From Pseudomonas veronii (GTDB lineage Bacteria > Pseudomonadota > Gammaproteobacteria > Pseudomonadales > Pseudomonadaceae), in contig NZ_JYLL01000006.1 in NCBI RefSeq assembly GCF_001439695.1, forward strand, positions 124,001 to 188,000: a stretch of 64,000 bases of DNA, in the 5' to 3' direction. Below are positions 35,125 through 48,173 of this stretch, in pieces. Position numbers and translations under genes: made by a program. How positions within the stretch are numbered: position 1 is the first letter of the stretch; the number at the start of each line of letters is the position of its first letter. The notes below the pieces were generated by a model. The model ran no database searches. It saw nothing but the letters and a program-made list of their open reading frames with translations, and was not told where the DNA came from.

Positions 35125-35136
35125 ATGCCTGCGTGC

Positions 35137-36393
35137 TTACATGTGCGAGATCAGCGCATCGCCAAAGCCCGACGACGACACCAACTTCGCGCCCTCCATC
35201 AGGCGCTCGAAGTCATAGGTCACGGTCTTGGCCGAGATAGCGCCATTGGTGCCCTTGATGATCAGATCGGCCGCTTCGGTCCAGCCCATGTGGCGCAGCA
35301 TCATTTCCGCCGACAGGATCAGCGAACCCGGGTTGACCTGGTCCTTACCGGCATATTTCGGCGCGGTACCGTGGGTGGCTTCAAACATTGCCACGGTGTC
35401 GGACAGGTTGGCGCCCGGCGCAATACCGATACCACCGACTTCCGCCGCCAGGGCGTCAGACAGGTAGTCACCGTTGAGGTTGAGGGTCGCAATCACATCA
35501 TATTCAGCCGGACGCAGCAGGATCTGCTGCAGCATGGCATCGGCAATCGCATCCTTGACCACGACATTCTTGCCGGTCTTCGGGTTCTTGAACTGCATCC
35601 ACGGCCCGCCATCGAGCAGGGTTGCGCCGAATTCTTCAGCCGCCACTTCGTAGGCCCATTCCTTGAAGGCACCTTCGGTGAACTTCATGATGTTGCCTTT
35701 GTGTACGATGGTCAGCGACTCGCGGTCGTTATCCACGACATATTGCAGGGCCTTGCGCGCCAGGCGCTTGGTGCCCTCTTTGGACACCGGCTTGATGCCG
35801 ATACCGCAATCCTGGTCGAAGCGGATCTTGGTGACGCCCATTTCCTCCTTGAGGAACTTGATCACTTTGATCGCTTCCGGCGAACCGGCTTTCCACTCGA
35901 TCCCGGCGTAAATATCTTCGGAGTTTTCGCGGAAGATGGTCATGTCCACGTCGCCAGGCTTTTTGACCGGGCTCGGCACGCCTTCGAACCAGCGCACCGG
36001 GCGCAGGCACACATACAGGTCGAGTTGTTGGCGCAGGGCGACGTTCAACGAACGGATGCCACCACCGACCGGCGTGGTCAGCGGGCCTTTGATGGAGACT
36101 ACGTAATCGCGTACCGCGTCCAGGGTTTCCTGGGGCAGCCAGGTGTCCTGGTCATAGACTTGGGTCGCCTTCTCACCGGCGTAAACTTCCATCCACGAAA
36201 TCTTGCGCTTGCCGCCGTAAGCTTTTTCAACAGCGGCGTCGACCACCTTGATCATCACTGGGCTGATGTCGACACCGATACCGTCACCTTCGATATAAGG
36301 GATGATCGGTTGGTCAGGAACATTGAGAGAATGGTCTGCATTGACGGTGATTTTGTCGCCGACTGCCGGAACCTGAATCTTCTTGTATCCCAT
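35137..36393 (-). CDS. icd: NADP-dependent isocitrate dehydrogenase, dimeric type
   Basis: This converts isocitrate to 2-oxoglutarate with NADP. The 418-residue homodimeric enzyme has [10 protein letters not shown] near residues 31-40 and the substrate-site serine at about S115 in [13 protein letters not shown], the residue phosphorylated by AceK in E. coli. R and K ligands in CLRPVRW and the NADP-site HGTAPKYAG motif are visible. The start is ATG 36393 with GGAG upstream; four more upstream codons are open. It is divergent from a second, unrelated isocitrate dehydrogenase. Confidence 0.97.
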   Translation of the reverse strand: MGYKKIQVPAVGDKITVNADHSLNVPDQPIIPYIEGDGIGVDISPVMIKVVDAAVEKAYGGKRKISWMEVYAGEKATQVYDQDTWLPQETLDAVRDYVVSIKGPLTTPVGGGIRSLNVALRQQLDLYVCLRPVRWFEGVPSPVKKPGDVDMTIFRENSEDIYAGIEWKAGSPEAIKVIKFLKEEMGVTKIRFDQDCGIGIKPVSKEGTKRLARKALQYVVDNDRESLTIVHKGNIMKFTEGAFKEWAYEVAAEEFGATLLDGGPWMQFKNPKTGKNVVVKDAIADAMLQQILLRPAEYDVIATLNLNGDYLSDALAAEVGGIGIAPGANLSDTVAMFEATHGTAPKYAGKDQVNPGSLILSAEMMLRHMGWTEAADLIIKGTNGAISAKTVTYDFERLMEGAKLVSSSGFGDALISHM

Positions 36394-39124
<2,731 letters not shown>

Positions 39125-39141
39125 GGTTGTAAGGATGCAAA

Positions 39142-39173
39142 CAAACCCCGGCCCCGTGCCGGGGTTTGTGTTT
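39142..39173 (+). terminator. Rho-independent terminator after idh
   Basis: CAAACCCCGGC and GCCGGGGTTTG form a perfect 11-base-pair stem with loop CCCGT, followed by TGTTT. Confidence 0.88.
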
Positions 39174-39196
39174 CCAGCGAATAAACCGGATTCAAA

Positions 39197-39224
39197 TGTG
39201 GGAGGGAGCTTGCCCCCTCCCACA
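39197..39224. repeat. Single REP palindrome
   Basis: TGTGGGAGGGAGCTTGCCCCCTCCCACA is a near-perfect inverted repeat with the family core. Only one element is present, as if half of a REPIN pair had been lost. It lies between idh and the nudix gene. Confidence 0.8.
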
Positions 39225-39278
39225 CCGACTGCAATCCTGCCTGAAGACCGCACCGCACTCAGAATCGAGAGGCATCCA

Positions 39279-39725
39279 ATGACCTGGCAACCCCACATCA
39301 CCGTCGCCACCATCGTCGAAGACAACGGCCGCTTCCTGATGGTCGAAGAACTCAAGGGCGGCCGCGCCGTGCTCAACCAGCCCGCCGGCCACCTCGACCC
39401 GCACGAAACCCTGACCGAAGCCGCCGTGCGTGAAACCCTCGAAGAAACCGGCTGGGACGTCGAAGCCACCGGCATCGTCGGCATCTACCTGTACACCGCG
39501 CCGAGCAACGGCGTGACCTACCAGAGGGTCTGCTTCACCGCCAAGGCGCTGAAACACCGCCCGGACTATCAACTTGACGACGGCATCGTGCGCGCCCGCT
39601 GGCTGAGCCGTGACGAGCTGATGGGCCTGCGCGACGCCTGGCGCAGTGAGCTGATCATCCGGTGTATCGATGATTATCTGGCCGGCTTTCGCCACAGTCT
39701 CGAATTGATCCGACCTTCTCTTTAG
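39279..39725 (+). CDS. nudJ: NUDIX hydrolase (NudJ-like phosphatase)
   Basis: This 148-residue NUDIX protein has the full box G-x5-E-x7-REUxEExGU in GHLDPHETLTEAAVRETLEETGW near residues 38-60. It precedes mnmA, hflD and purB, the same order as nudJ-mnmA-hflD-purB in E. coli, where NudJ hydrolyses nucleoside di- and triphosphates and hydroxymethylpyrimidine pyrophosphate. GAGAGG precedes ATG 39279. The substrate is inferred from synteny. Confidence 0.9.
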   Translation: MTWQPHITVATIVEDNGRFLMVEELKGGRAVLNQPAGHLDPHETLTEAAVRETLEETGWDVEATGIVGIYLYTAPSNGVTYQRVCFTAKALKHRPDYQLDDGIVRARWLSRDELMGLRDAWRSELIIRCIDDYLAGFRHSLELIRPSL

Positions 39726-39784
39726 CCTTGAAGGCTTGGGCCTGTTAGAATCGCGTCCTTTTTCAAGACACCCGTTGAAACCCT

Positions 39785-40909
39785 ATGCGTGATCCAGCCC
39801 CTTCTGACACACAAAAGAAGCGCGTCATCGTCGGCATGTCCGGCGGCGTGGATTCTTCCGTTTCCGCCGTTCTGCTCATGGAGCAGGGTTATGAGGTGGA
39901 AGGCCTGTTCATGAAGAACTGGGAAGAAGACGATGGAACGGAATATTGCACCGCCATGGACGACCTGGCGGATGCCCAGGCCGTGTGCGACAAGATCGGC
40001 ATCAAGCTGCACACCGCCAACTTCGCCGCCGAGTACTGGGACAACGTGTTCGAGCACTTCCTGGCCGAATACAAGGCCGGCCGCACGCCGAACCCGGACA
40101 TCCTGTGCAACCGCGAGATCAAGTTCAAGGCGTTCCTCGACTACGCCATGATGCTCGGCGCCGACCTGATTGCCACCGGCCACTACGTGCGCCGTCGTGA
40201 CATCGACGGGCGCACCGAACTACTCAAGGGCCTGGACCCCAACAAGGACCAGAGCTACTTCCTGCACGCCGTTGGCGGCGAACAGATCGCCAAGACCCTG
40301 TTCCCAGTCGGCGAACTGGAAAAGCCCGAAGTGCGCCGGATCGCCGAGCAGCACGACCTGGCCACCGCCAAGAAGAAGGATTCCACCGGGATCTGCTTTA
40401 TCGGCGAGCGCCGCTTCAGCGACTTCCTCAAGCAATACCTGCCAGCGCAACCGGGCGAGATCAAAACCACCGAAGGCGAGGTCATCGGCCGCCATCACGG
40501 CCTGATGTACCACACCATCGGCCAGCGCCAGGGCCTGGGCATCGGCGGCTTGAAAGACGCCGGCGACGAGCCATGGTACGTGCTGGTCAAGGACCTGGAG
40601 CACAACGAACTGATCGTCGGCCAGGGCAATGACCACCCATGGCTGTTCTCCCGCGCACTGCTCGCTTCGGATATCTACTGGGTCAACCCGGTGGACCTGA
40701 GCGCGCCGCGCCGCCTGACCGCCAAGGTGCGCTATCGCCAGAGCGACCAGCCCTGCACCCTGGAAAAAACCGCCGACGGTTACCGCGCCACCTTCGATGA
40801 CCCGCAGCGCGCGGTCACGCCTGGCCAGTCCGTGGTGTTCTACGATGGCGAGGTGTGCCTGGGGGGCGGCGTGATTGAAGTCGCCGAACCCTGGAGCAGC
40901 CCGGCATGA
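39785..40909 (+). CDS. mnmA: tRNA 2-thiouridylase MnmA
   Basis: MnmA thiolates U34 of tRNA Lys, Glu and Gln with sulfur delivered by TusE. The 374-residue enzyme has the PP-loop GMSGGVDSS near residue 18, the catalytic cysteine in [15 protein letters not shown] near 100, and the persulfide cysteine in [14 protein letters not shown] near 200. TAGAAT at 39746-39751 with a weak -35 17 bases upstream may be its promoter. The stop overlaps hflD (ATGA). tusDCBE in this window supplies the relay. Confidence 0.97.
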   Translation: MRDPAPSDTQKKRVIVGMSGGVDSSVSAVLLMEQGYEVEGLFMKNWEEDDGTEYCTAMDDLADAQAVCDKIGIKLHTANFAAEYWDNVFEHFLAEYKAGRTPNPDILCNREIKFKAFLDYAMMLGADLIATGHYVRRRDIDGRTELLKGLDPNKDQSYFLHAVGGEQIAKTLFPVGELEKPEVRRIAEQHDLATAKKKDSTGICFIGERRFSDFLKQYLPAQPGEIKTTEGEVIGRHHGLMYHTIGQRQGLGIGGLKDAGDEPWYVLVKDLEHNELIVGQGNDHPWLFSRALLASDIYWVNPVDLSAPRRLTAKVRYRQSDQPCTLEKTADGYRATFDDPQRAVTPGQSVVFYDGEVCLGGGVIEVAEPWSSPA

Positions 40910-41529
40910 GCCCGATCCAGGAGCAATTGACCGCGCTCGGCGGGGTCTTCCTCGCCGCAGTGCTGGTGGACAAGATCGCCAAGACCGGCCAGGTTACCGA
41001 GGCCGGCCTGACCTGCATGCTCGGCAGCCTGCTGGTTCGCGACCCCAAGGACACCCTGGAAGTCTATGGCGGTGACGACCTGGCGCTGCGTGAAGGCTAC
41101 CGCGCACTGGTCGGCGCACTGGAGCGCGACCCGAGCACCTTGCAGCGCGAACCGCTGCGCTACGCCCTGTCGATGCTCGGCCTCGAGCGCCAACTGGCCA
41201 AGCGTGACGACCTGCTGGAGACCATCGGCAAGCGCCTGCCGCAGATCCAGTCCCAGGTTGAACACTTCGGCCCGGCCCACGAAAACGTCATCGCCGCCTG
41301 CGGCGCGCTGTACCAGGACACCTTGAGCACATTGCGCCAGCGCATCCAGGTGCATGGCGACATGCGCAACCTGCAACAACCGAACAACGCCTCGAAGATC
41401 CGCGCCCTGCTTCTGGCCGGTATCCGCTCGGCGCGGTTGTGGCGCCAGTTGGGCGGTCATCGTTGGCAGTTGGTCATCAGCCGTCGCAAATTGCTCAAAG
41501 AGCTTTACCCGTTGATGCGCAACGAATAA
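40906..41529 (+). CDS. hflD: High-frequency lysogenization protein HflD homologue
   Basis: This 207-residue helical membrane-associated protein matches HflD (YcfC). Typical segments are [49 protein letters not shown] and the terminal [16 protein letters not shown]. In E. coli it affects lambda CII stability; its normal role is unclear. It is translationally coupled to mnmA and precedes purB. Confidence 0.93.
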   Translation: MSPIQEQLTALGGVFLAAVLVDKIAKTGQVTEAGLTCMLGSLLVRDPKDTLEVYGGDDLALREGYRALVGALERDPSTLQREPLRYALSMLGLERQLAKRDDLLETIGKRLPQIQSQVEHFGPAHENVIAACGALYQDTLSTLRQRIQVHGDMRNLQQPNNASKIRALLLAGIRSARLWRQLGGHRWQLVISRRKLLKELYPLMRNE

Positions 41530-41567
41530 GTCGCAGCCACGGGCTATTTTCAAGCCGTTACGCGTAA

Positions 41568-43025
<1,458 letters not shown>

Positions 43026-43045
43026 TCATCGCAAGCCCCTTTGAG

Positions 43046-43070
43046 ACGCCCGGCCGCGCCGGGCGTTTTT
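43046..43070 (+). terminator. Rho-independent terminator after purB
   Basis: ACGCCCGGC and GCCGGGCGT form a perfect 9-base-pair stem with a three-base loop CGC, followed by TTTTT. Confidence 0.92.
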
Positions 43071-43109
43071 ATTCCAGTCTGAAAAGTGCTTTTTTTCAAT
43101 AGGTTACAC

Positions 43110-44279
43110 ATGAATCCTGATATCCCTCTTCAACTTCTGGGCGGCATCACGGCACGGGAATTCCTGCGCGACTACTGGCAGAAAAAACCGCTGCTGATCC
43201 GTCAGGCCATTCCTGATTTCGAAAGCCCGATCGACGCCGATGAACTGGCCGGCCTGGCCCTGGAAGAAGAAGTCGAGTCGCGCCTGGTGATCGAACACGG
43301 CGAGCGTCCGTGGGAACTGCGCCGCGGCCCGTTCGCCGAAGACACCTTCAGCACCCTGCCCGAGCGCGAGTGGACCCTGCTGGTGCAGGCGGTCGACCAG
43401 TTCGTGCCGGAAGTCGCCGAACTGCTCGAACAGTTCCGCTTCCTGCCCAGCTGGCGCATCGACGACGTGATGATCAGCTTCGCCGCGCCCGGTGGCAGCG
43501 TGGGTCCGCACTTCGATAATTACGACGTGTTCCTGCTGCAAGCCCATGGCAAGCGCAACTGGAAGATCGGCCAGATGTGCAGCTCTGACAGCCCGATGCT
43601 GCAACACGCCGACCTGCGCATCCTCGCCGAATTCGAAGAGATCGCCGAATGGGTGCTGGAACCGGGCGACATGCTCTACCTGCCGCCACGCCTGGCCCAC
43701 TATGGCATTGCCGAAGATGACTGCATGACCTACTCGGTCGGCTTCCGCGCGCCAAGCGCCGCCGAAGTGCTGACCCACTTCACCGACTTCCTCAGCCAGT
43801 ACCTGACCGACGAAGAGCGTTACACCGACGCCGACATCCAACCGGCCAGCGATCCACACCAGATCCAGAGCGATGCCCTCGACCGCCTCAAGAGCCTGCT
43901 GGCCGAGCACATGAGCGACGAGCGCATGCTGCTGACCTGGTTCGGCCAGTTCATGACCGAGCCGCGCTACCCGGAACTGGTCGCCGGCCCGGAAGAGCTG
44001 CTGGAAGAAGACGTGGTCGGCAGCCTGGAAGATGGCGGCGTGTTGATCCGCAACCCAAGCGCGCGCATGGCCTGGTCCGAAGTCGACGACGACCTGCTGC
44101 TGTTCGCCAGCGGCCAGAGCCGTTACCTGCCGGGCAAGCTGCGCGAACTGCTGAAAATGATCTGCGCAGCCGACGCCCTGCACATCGACAACCTGAGCGA
44201 ATGGCTGGCGGACGACGATGCCCGCGACCTGCTGTGCGAGCTGGTCAAGCAGGGAAGCCTGGGGTTTGCCGATGAATAA
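43110..44279 (+). CDS. roxA: RoxA/YcfD-type ribosomal protein L16 arginine hydroxylase
   Basis: This 389-residue JmjC-like 2-oxoglutarate oxygenase has the iron facial triad H134-x-D136 (GPHFDNYD) and H197 (RLAHYG). The C-terminal winged-helix-like part around residues 290-389 is typical of the RoxA/YcfD group that hydroxylates an arginine of ribosomal protein L16. The N-terminal segment QKKPLLIRQAIPDFESP also fits. Only a weak AGGTT precedes ATG 43110. It overlaps the GNAT gene by eight bases. Target specificity is inferred from the family. Confidence 0.92.
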   Translation: MNPDIPLQLLGGITAREFLRDYWQKKPLLIRQAIPDFESPIDADELAGLALEEEVESRLVIEHGERPWELRRGPFAEDTFSTLPEREWTLLVQAVDQFVPEVAELLEQFRFLPSWRIDDVMISFAAPGGSVGPHFDNYDVFLLQAHGKRNWKIGQMCSSDSPMLQHADLRILAEFEEIAEWVLEPGDMLYLPPRLAHYGIAEDDCMTYSVGFRAPSAAEVLTHFTDFLSQYLTDEERYTDADIQPASDPHQIQSDALDRLKSLLAEHMSDERMLLTWFGQFMTEPRYPELVAGPEELLEEDVVGSLEDGGVLIRNPSARMAWSEVDDDLLLFASGQSRYLPGKLRELLKMICAADALHIDNLSEWLADDDARDLLCELVKQGSLGFADE

Positions 44280-44694
44280 GATTCACGTCAATGTCGCGAA
44301 CTGGCATAAGGATATCGCCGAGATTCGGCGCATTCGTGAAGCGGTATTTATCGCCGAACAATCGGTCCCACCCGAACTGGAATGGGACGCAGACGACGCG
44401 GACGCCGTGCATTTCCTCGCGTTCGAGGGCGACTTTCCGATTGGCACCGCGCGCCTGCTGCCCAGCGGCGAGATCGGCCGCGTGTCGGTCCTCAAGGACT
44501 GGCGCGGGCTTAAAGTCGGCGACAAGCTGATGGAAGCCGTGATTGGCGAAGCCGAGAAGCGCGGCCAGAATAAACAGTTCCTCAGTGCGCAGGTTTATGC
44601 CGCGCCGTTCTATGAGCGACTGGGCTTCAAGATCGTCAGCGAGGAATTCCTTGAAGTCGGGATTCCGCACGTCGATATGGTGCGCGAGGGCTGA
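44272..44694 (+). CDS. GNAT family N-acetyltransferase
   Basis: This 140-residue acyl-CoA N-acyltransferase has the GNAT fold. The acetyl-CoA pyrophosphate loop is RVSVLKDWRGLKVGDKLMEAVI near residues 70-90, and the C-terminal AAPFYERLGFKIVSEEF is typical. The N-terminus resembles ElaA-type proteins (REAVFIAEQSVPPELEWD). The start overlaps the roxA end by eight bases, so they are likely co-expressed. The substrate is unknown. Confidence 0.9.
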   Translation: MNKIHVNVANWHKDIAEIRRIREAVFIAEQSVPPELEWDADDADAVHFLAFEGDFPIGTARLLPSGEIGRVSVLKDWRGLKVGDKLMEAVIGEAEKRGQNKQFLSAQVYAAPFYERLGFKIVSEEFLEVGIPHVDMVREG

Positions 44695-45058
44695 TCCGGG
44701 ACCGCGTCGTTGCTATCGGGGGCAAGCCCCCTCCCACATTTTGACCGAGAGCATCCCTTGGAATGCCGTCAAGTGTGGGAGGGGGGCTTGCCCCTCCCAC
44801 ATTTTGACCGAGAGCGTCCCTTGGAATGCCGTCAAGTGTGGGAGGGGGCTTGCCCCTCCCACATTTTGACCGAGAGCGCCCCTTGGAATGCCGTCAAGTG
44901 TGGGAGGGGGCTTGCCCCCGATAGCATTACCAGCAGCACCCCAAAACACCCTGCCATCCACCGATGCCAGGGTGTTTTGCCGTCTACGATTCAACTTGCG
45001 ACCCGCCAGGCCGACAAACTGGCACTATCAAGACTTATGACTCGCAGAGATAACGGAC
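44695..45058. other. Intergenic region with repeat array before the secretin-like gene
   Basis: These 364 bases are mostly the tandem REPIN array described separately (44713-44924). The remaining 134 bases contain AACACCCTGCCATC and CCAGGGTGTTTTG, whose halves ACACCCTG and CAGGGTGT pair as an imperfect hairpin at about 44944-44975. A promoter for the following gene must lie here, but I see no convincing boxes. Confidence 0.6.
44713..44924. repeat. Tandemly expanded REPIN array (three 62-63 bp units)
   Basis: The array opens with CTATCGGGGGCAAGCCCC and closes with the inverted copy GGGGCTTGCCCCCGATAG. Between them the unit CTCCCACATTTTGACCGAG...GTCAAGTGTGGGAGGGGG occurs three times with a period of 62-63 bases (unit starts near 44731, 44794, 44856). 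The units differ mainly in one position (GAGAGCA, GAGAGCG, GAGAGCG followed by TCCC, TCCC, CCCC). The inner REP boundaries have lost the GAT end, as if adjacent elements recombined. Confidence 0.9.
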
Positions 45059-45796
45059 ATGTCCCTACGCACCCTGCTCACCGCCCTCCTCCTGACCGCC
45101 AGCTTCACAGCGGCGGCCGACACCGAAGTCGTCAATTTGAGCCACCGTACCAGCGCCGACCTGCTGCCCGTGGCGCAGAACTTCCTCGGTAAGGACGGCA
45201 CCGTCAGCGCCTACGGCAATCAACTGATCGTCAATGCCGACCCCGTCAGGATCCAGGACCTGCGCACCCTGCTCTCGCAACTGGACATACCGGCCAAGCG
45301 CCTGCTGATCACCGTCGACACCAACGAAAACAACCAGCAAAGCAGCGGCGACAGCCAGACCCGCATCATCAGCTACGGCACCGCCAGCCGCGACGGCGGC
45401 ATCCAGCAGATCCAGGCCAGTGAAGGCGTGCCCGCACTGATCCAGGTAGGCCAGAGCGTGCCACTGACCACCACCCAGCCCGATGCCTACGGCCGCCCGC
45501 AGAACCAGACCCAATACCGCAACGTCACCCAGGGGTTCTACGTCACCGCCAGCGTGACCGGCGACACCGTACACCTGGCGATCAGCACCAACCGTGACCG
45601 CATGAGCCAGGAGCGTCCCGATGTAGTGAACGTGCAAAGCACCGACACAACCGTCAGCGGCCGCCTGGGCGAGTGGATTCCGCTGGCCGGCATCAATCGC
45701 GAAACCCAGGCCGACAAATCCTCCACGACCCGCACTTACGCTACCCAGGGCCGCGACGACCTGACTTTACGGGTTAAAGTCGACACCTTGAACTGA
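45059..45796 (+). CDS. Exported secretin N-domain-like protein without a pore domain
   Basis: This 245-residue protein has an N-terminal signal peptide (RTLLTALLLTASFTAAA, cleavage before DTEV). The first mature domain, residues about 23-85, fits the secretin N-domain pattern: VNLSHRTSADLLPVAQNFLG, then VSAYGNQLIVNADPVRIQDLRTLLSQLDIPAKRLLI. The rest is beta-rich and resembles the part leading into a secretin barrel (LIQVGQSVPLTTTQ, GFYVTASVTGDTVHLAIST, SGRLGEWIPLAGI), but no full pore or C-terminal gate is present. It could be a piloting or decoy domain protein. It is a single gene with no secretion operon around it. Confidence 0.82.
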   Translation: MSLRTLLTALLLTASFTAAADTEVVNLSHRTSADLLPVAQNFLGKDGTVSAYGNQLIVNADPVRIQDLRTLLSQLDIPAKRLLITVDTNENNQQSSGDSQTRIISYGTASRDGGIQQIQASEGVPALIQVGQSVPLTTTQPDAYGRPQNQTQYRNVTQGFYVTASVTGDTVHLAISTNRDRMSQERPDVVNVQSTDTTVSGRLGEWIPLAGINRETQADKSSTTRTYATQGRDDLTLRVKVDTLN

Positions 45797-46288
45797 AGCA
45801 CCGATAACTGACTGATGAGTCGTATAAGACTAAAGATGTAGTGCCTGAAAAAAAGCACTACAAAACATTTGACGATCCAAAAAAGCATGGGCATGATGGC
45901 CTCGCTCCCGCTAATCAGAGGCCCTGGCAAGGGCCTTCGGATCGTCGCTCTAAGCTACCCAACTGAGCCGATTCGTGTCTGTACCGCCCACAAGGTGTGT
46001 TTGACGAGGTTGCGACTGGAACGAAGTTGTCCCGAGGGACGGAAGCTAACCAGGTAACCCGGCTACACACTGATGAATCGCCCCAAGGCCCACGACGCCC
46101 GAAGACCGTTCGCAGTTCGCCCCTACCTGCCCTACTCCCCCCTCGTCATTCGTTCATCCCGTCGCTTCCCCGCCAGACTTGACTTGAACACCTGTGCTTC
46201 TGGTCAGCGAGCAGCCAAGCCCACGCACTGTATACGTGGCTGGCAAACGGAATTTTCCACCCAGACCTATGCGACGAGGTTTATCTCC
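45797..46288. other. Long leader region upstream of aceA
   Basis: These 492 bases have no gene that I trust. A promoter candidate at 45869-45897 would give aceA a leader of about 385 bases. Hairpin GGCCCT-GGCA-AGGGCC at 45920-45935 lies near the 5' end of that transcript. GTAGTGC/GCACTAC at 45838-45861 forms another stem but lacks a U-tract. The aceA frame stays open back to 46073, but the extension lacks isocitrate lyase sequence. Confidence 0.6.
45869..45897 (+). promoter_or_regulatory. Candidate sigma-70 promoter upstream of aceA
   Basis: TTGACG (45869-45874, five of six) and CATGAT (45892-45897, four of six) are spaced by exactly 17 bases. Transcription would begin near 45904. Confidence 0.45.
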
Positions 46289-47614
46289 ATGGCACTGACA
46301 CGCGAACAGCAAATTGCAGCCCTTGAAAAAGACTGGGCTGAAAACCCACGCTGGAAAGGCGTGACCCGCGCTTATTCCGCTGCTGACGTCGTCCGCCTGC
46401 GTGGCTCGGTTCAACCTGAGCACACTTTTGCAAAACTCGGCGCCGAGAAGCTGTGGAACCTGGTCACCCAGGGCGCCAAGCCATCCTTCCGTCCCGACAA
46501 AGATTTCGTCAACTGCATGGGCGCCCTGACCGGTGGCCAGGCAGTCCAACAGGTAAAAGCCGGTATCCAGGCGATCTACCTGTCCGGCTGGCAAGTGGCA
46601 GCGGACAACAACTCCGCTGAATCCATGTACCCCGACCAATCGCTGTACCCGGTGGACTCCGTACCGACCGTGGTCAAGCGCATCAACAACTCGTTCCGTC
46701 GCGCCGACCAGATCCAGTGGAAAGCCGGTAAAGGCCCAGGCGACGAAGGCTACATCGACTACTTCGCGCCGATCGTGGCTGACGCCGAAGCCGGTTTCGG
46801 CGGCGTACTGAACGCCTACGAGCTGATGAAGAGCATGATCGAAGCAGGCGCCGCCGGCGTTCACTTCGAAGACCAACTGGCCTCGGTGAAGAAATGCGGC
46901 CACATGGGCGGCAAGGTACTGGTACCGACCCAGGAAGCTGTACAGAAGCTGACCGCTGCCCGTCTGGCGGCTGACGTTGCCGGCACACCGACCATCATCC
47001 TGGCCCGTACCGACGCCAACGCTGCCGACTTGCTGACTTCGGACTGCGACCCGTATGACCAACCGTTCGTCACTGGCGAACGTACCCAGGAAGGCTTCTA
47101 CAAAGTGCGCGCCGGTCTCGACCAGGCCATCGCTCGCGGCCTGGCCTATGCGCCTTACGCCGACCTGATCTGGTGCGAAACCGCCAAGCCGGACCTGGCA
47201 GAAGCCCGTCGCTTCGCCGAAGCGATCAAAAAGGAATACCCGGACCAACTGCTGTCCTACAACTGCTCGCCTTCCTTCAACTGGAAGAAAAACCTGGACG
47301 ACGCGACCATCGCCAAGTTCCAGCGCGAACTGTCCGCCATGGGCTACAAGCACCAGTTCATCACCCTGGCCGGCATTCACAACATGTGGCACAGCATGTT
47401 CAACCTGGCGCACGACTACGCCCGCAACGACATGACCGCCTACGTGAAACTGCAGGAGCAGGAATTCGCTGACGCCGCCAAGGGTTACACCTTCGTGGCT
47501 CACCAGCAGGAAGTGGGCACCGGCTACTTCGACGACATGACCACCGTGATCCAGGGCGGCACCTCGTCCGTGACCGCGCTGACCGGTTCGACCGAAGAAG
47601 AACAGTTCCACTGA
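46289..47614 (+). CDS. aceA: Isocitrate lyase AceA
   Basis: AceA splits isocitrate into succinate and glyoxylate and is the first glyoxylate-shunt enzyme. The 441-residue protein has the catalytic cysteine at C203 in the motif [14 protein letters not shown], metal-binding ADAEAGFGG near residue 170, and the Pseudomonas-type C-terminus ending [13 protein letters not shown] lies nine bases before ATG 46289. A terminator follows. icd and idh about 8-10 kb away compete for the same substrate. Confidence 0.97.
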   Translation: MALTREQQIAALEKDWAENPRWKGVTRAYSAADVVRLRGSVQPEHTFAKLGAEKLWNLVTQGAKPSFRPDKDFVNCMGALTGGQAVQQVKAGIQAIYLSGWQVAADNNSAESMYPDQSLYPVDSVPTVVKRINNSFRRADQIQWKAGKGPGDEGYIDYFAPIVADAEAGFGGVLNAYELMKSMIEAGAAGVHFEDQLASVKKCGHMGGKVLVPTQEAVQKLTAARLAADVAGTPTIILARTDANAADLLTSDCDPYDQPFVTGERTQEGFYKVRAGLDQAIARGLAYAPYADLIWCETAKPDLAEARRFAEAIKKEYPDQLLSYNCSPSFNWKKNLDDATIAKFQRELSAMGYKHQFITLAGIHNMWHSMFNLAHDYARNDMTAYVKLQEQEFADAAKGYTFVAHQQEVGTGYFDDMTTVIQGGTSSVTALTGSTEEEQFH

Positions 47615-47676
47615 GTGACTGAGCAAACGGCCATTGCGACCCCAGTAAACAGCTAACCGCAATGCCGCACGACCTG

Positions 47677-47706
47677 ACGCCCCGACTGGTTCGGGGCGTT
47701 TTTTTG
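47677..47706 (+). terminator. Rho-independent terminator after aceA
   Basis: ACGCCCCGA and TCGGGGCGT form a perfect 9-base-pair stem with loop CTGGT, followed by seven T residues. Confidence 0.93.
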
Positions 47707-47744
47707 CCCGAAGAAAATCCCCCCTGACACCACAAAGATCAAAC

Positions 47745-47835
47745 ATGTGGGAGGGGGCTTGCCCCCGATTACGGTGTGCCAGTCAATACCTCTGCTGCTG
47801 ATCCACCGCCATCGGGGGCAAGCCCCCTCCCACAT
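47745..47835. repeat. REPIN-type inverted repeat pair
   Basis: Perfect 25-base inverted arms at 47745-47769 and 47811-47835, core GTGGGAGGGGGCTTGCCCCC, flank a 41-base spacer. The arms are identical to those of the element at 21866-21931. Confidence 0.88.
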
Positions 47836-48000
47836 TGAGGAATGGGCCAACCAGAAGAATTTGTGTGAAACATTGATCCAAAGCGGTATTTGGTTCAGAT
47901 AAATCAGTTAAAAGATGCGCTCCGGCAACTAGCGGTAATCAAGCAAGTAACGACAACTTCCTGCACCACACCGCAACCACCCGCTTAACGCCCACCCAAA

Positions 48001-48015
48001 TAACATTCATTATCA
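48001..48015. promoter_or_regulatory. Candidate Fur box upstream of nuoA
   Basis: TAACATTCATTATCA matches the 7-1-7 Fur consensus TGATAATnATTATCA at 11 of 14 positions, with one half (ATTATCA) perfect. It lies about 270 bases before nuoA in an AT-rich stretch, so chance is possible. Complex I carries about eight iron-sulfur clusters, so iron-dependent control would make sense. Confidence 0.4.
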
Positions 48016-48116
48016 TTTGGACCATGAAAGCGTCGTTACAGGTTAAACAAAACATATTTGATAAAAAGCCCGCTAATGCCCGTAACTCAAGGGCTGCAGC
48101 CCTACGGAGGCGTACT

Positions 48117-48173
48117 ATGTGCTTATTCCACCGAATAATTTCGCTATATGAATTTTACTTGCCCGGTGTTTAG
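48117..48173 (+). CDS. Putative 18-codon leader peptide upstream of nuoA
   Basis: ATG at 48117 has GGAGG six bases upstream, the best-formed ribosome site in this region. It opens an 18-codon frame ending in TAG at 48171-48173. The peptide reads MCLFHRIISLYEFYLPGV: hydrophobic and aromatic, with no signal peptide. A 14-base perfect palindrome, AGGGCTGCAGCCCT at 48090-48103, sits just upstream of the ribosome site. The stop lies 100 bases before the nuoA start. The layout suggests a regulatory leader ORF or a small membrane peptide; neither can be proven from one sequence. Confidence 0.5.
   Translation: MCLFHRIISLYEFYLPGV

Noticed and set aside
45838..45861. GTAGTGC/GCACTAC stem after the secretin-like gene as a terminator
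   Set aside because: The stem is followed by AAAACATTTG, not a U-tract; the A-run is in the loop, so it is not a classical terminator on either strand.
46073..46288. 72-codon N-terminal extension of AceA
   Set aside because: The extension lacks isocitrate lyase sequence and the ATG at 46289 has a good ribosome site and the standard N-terminus.
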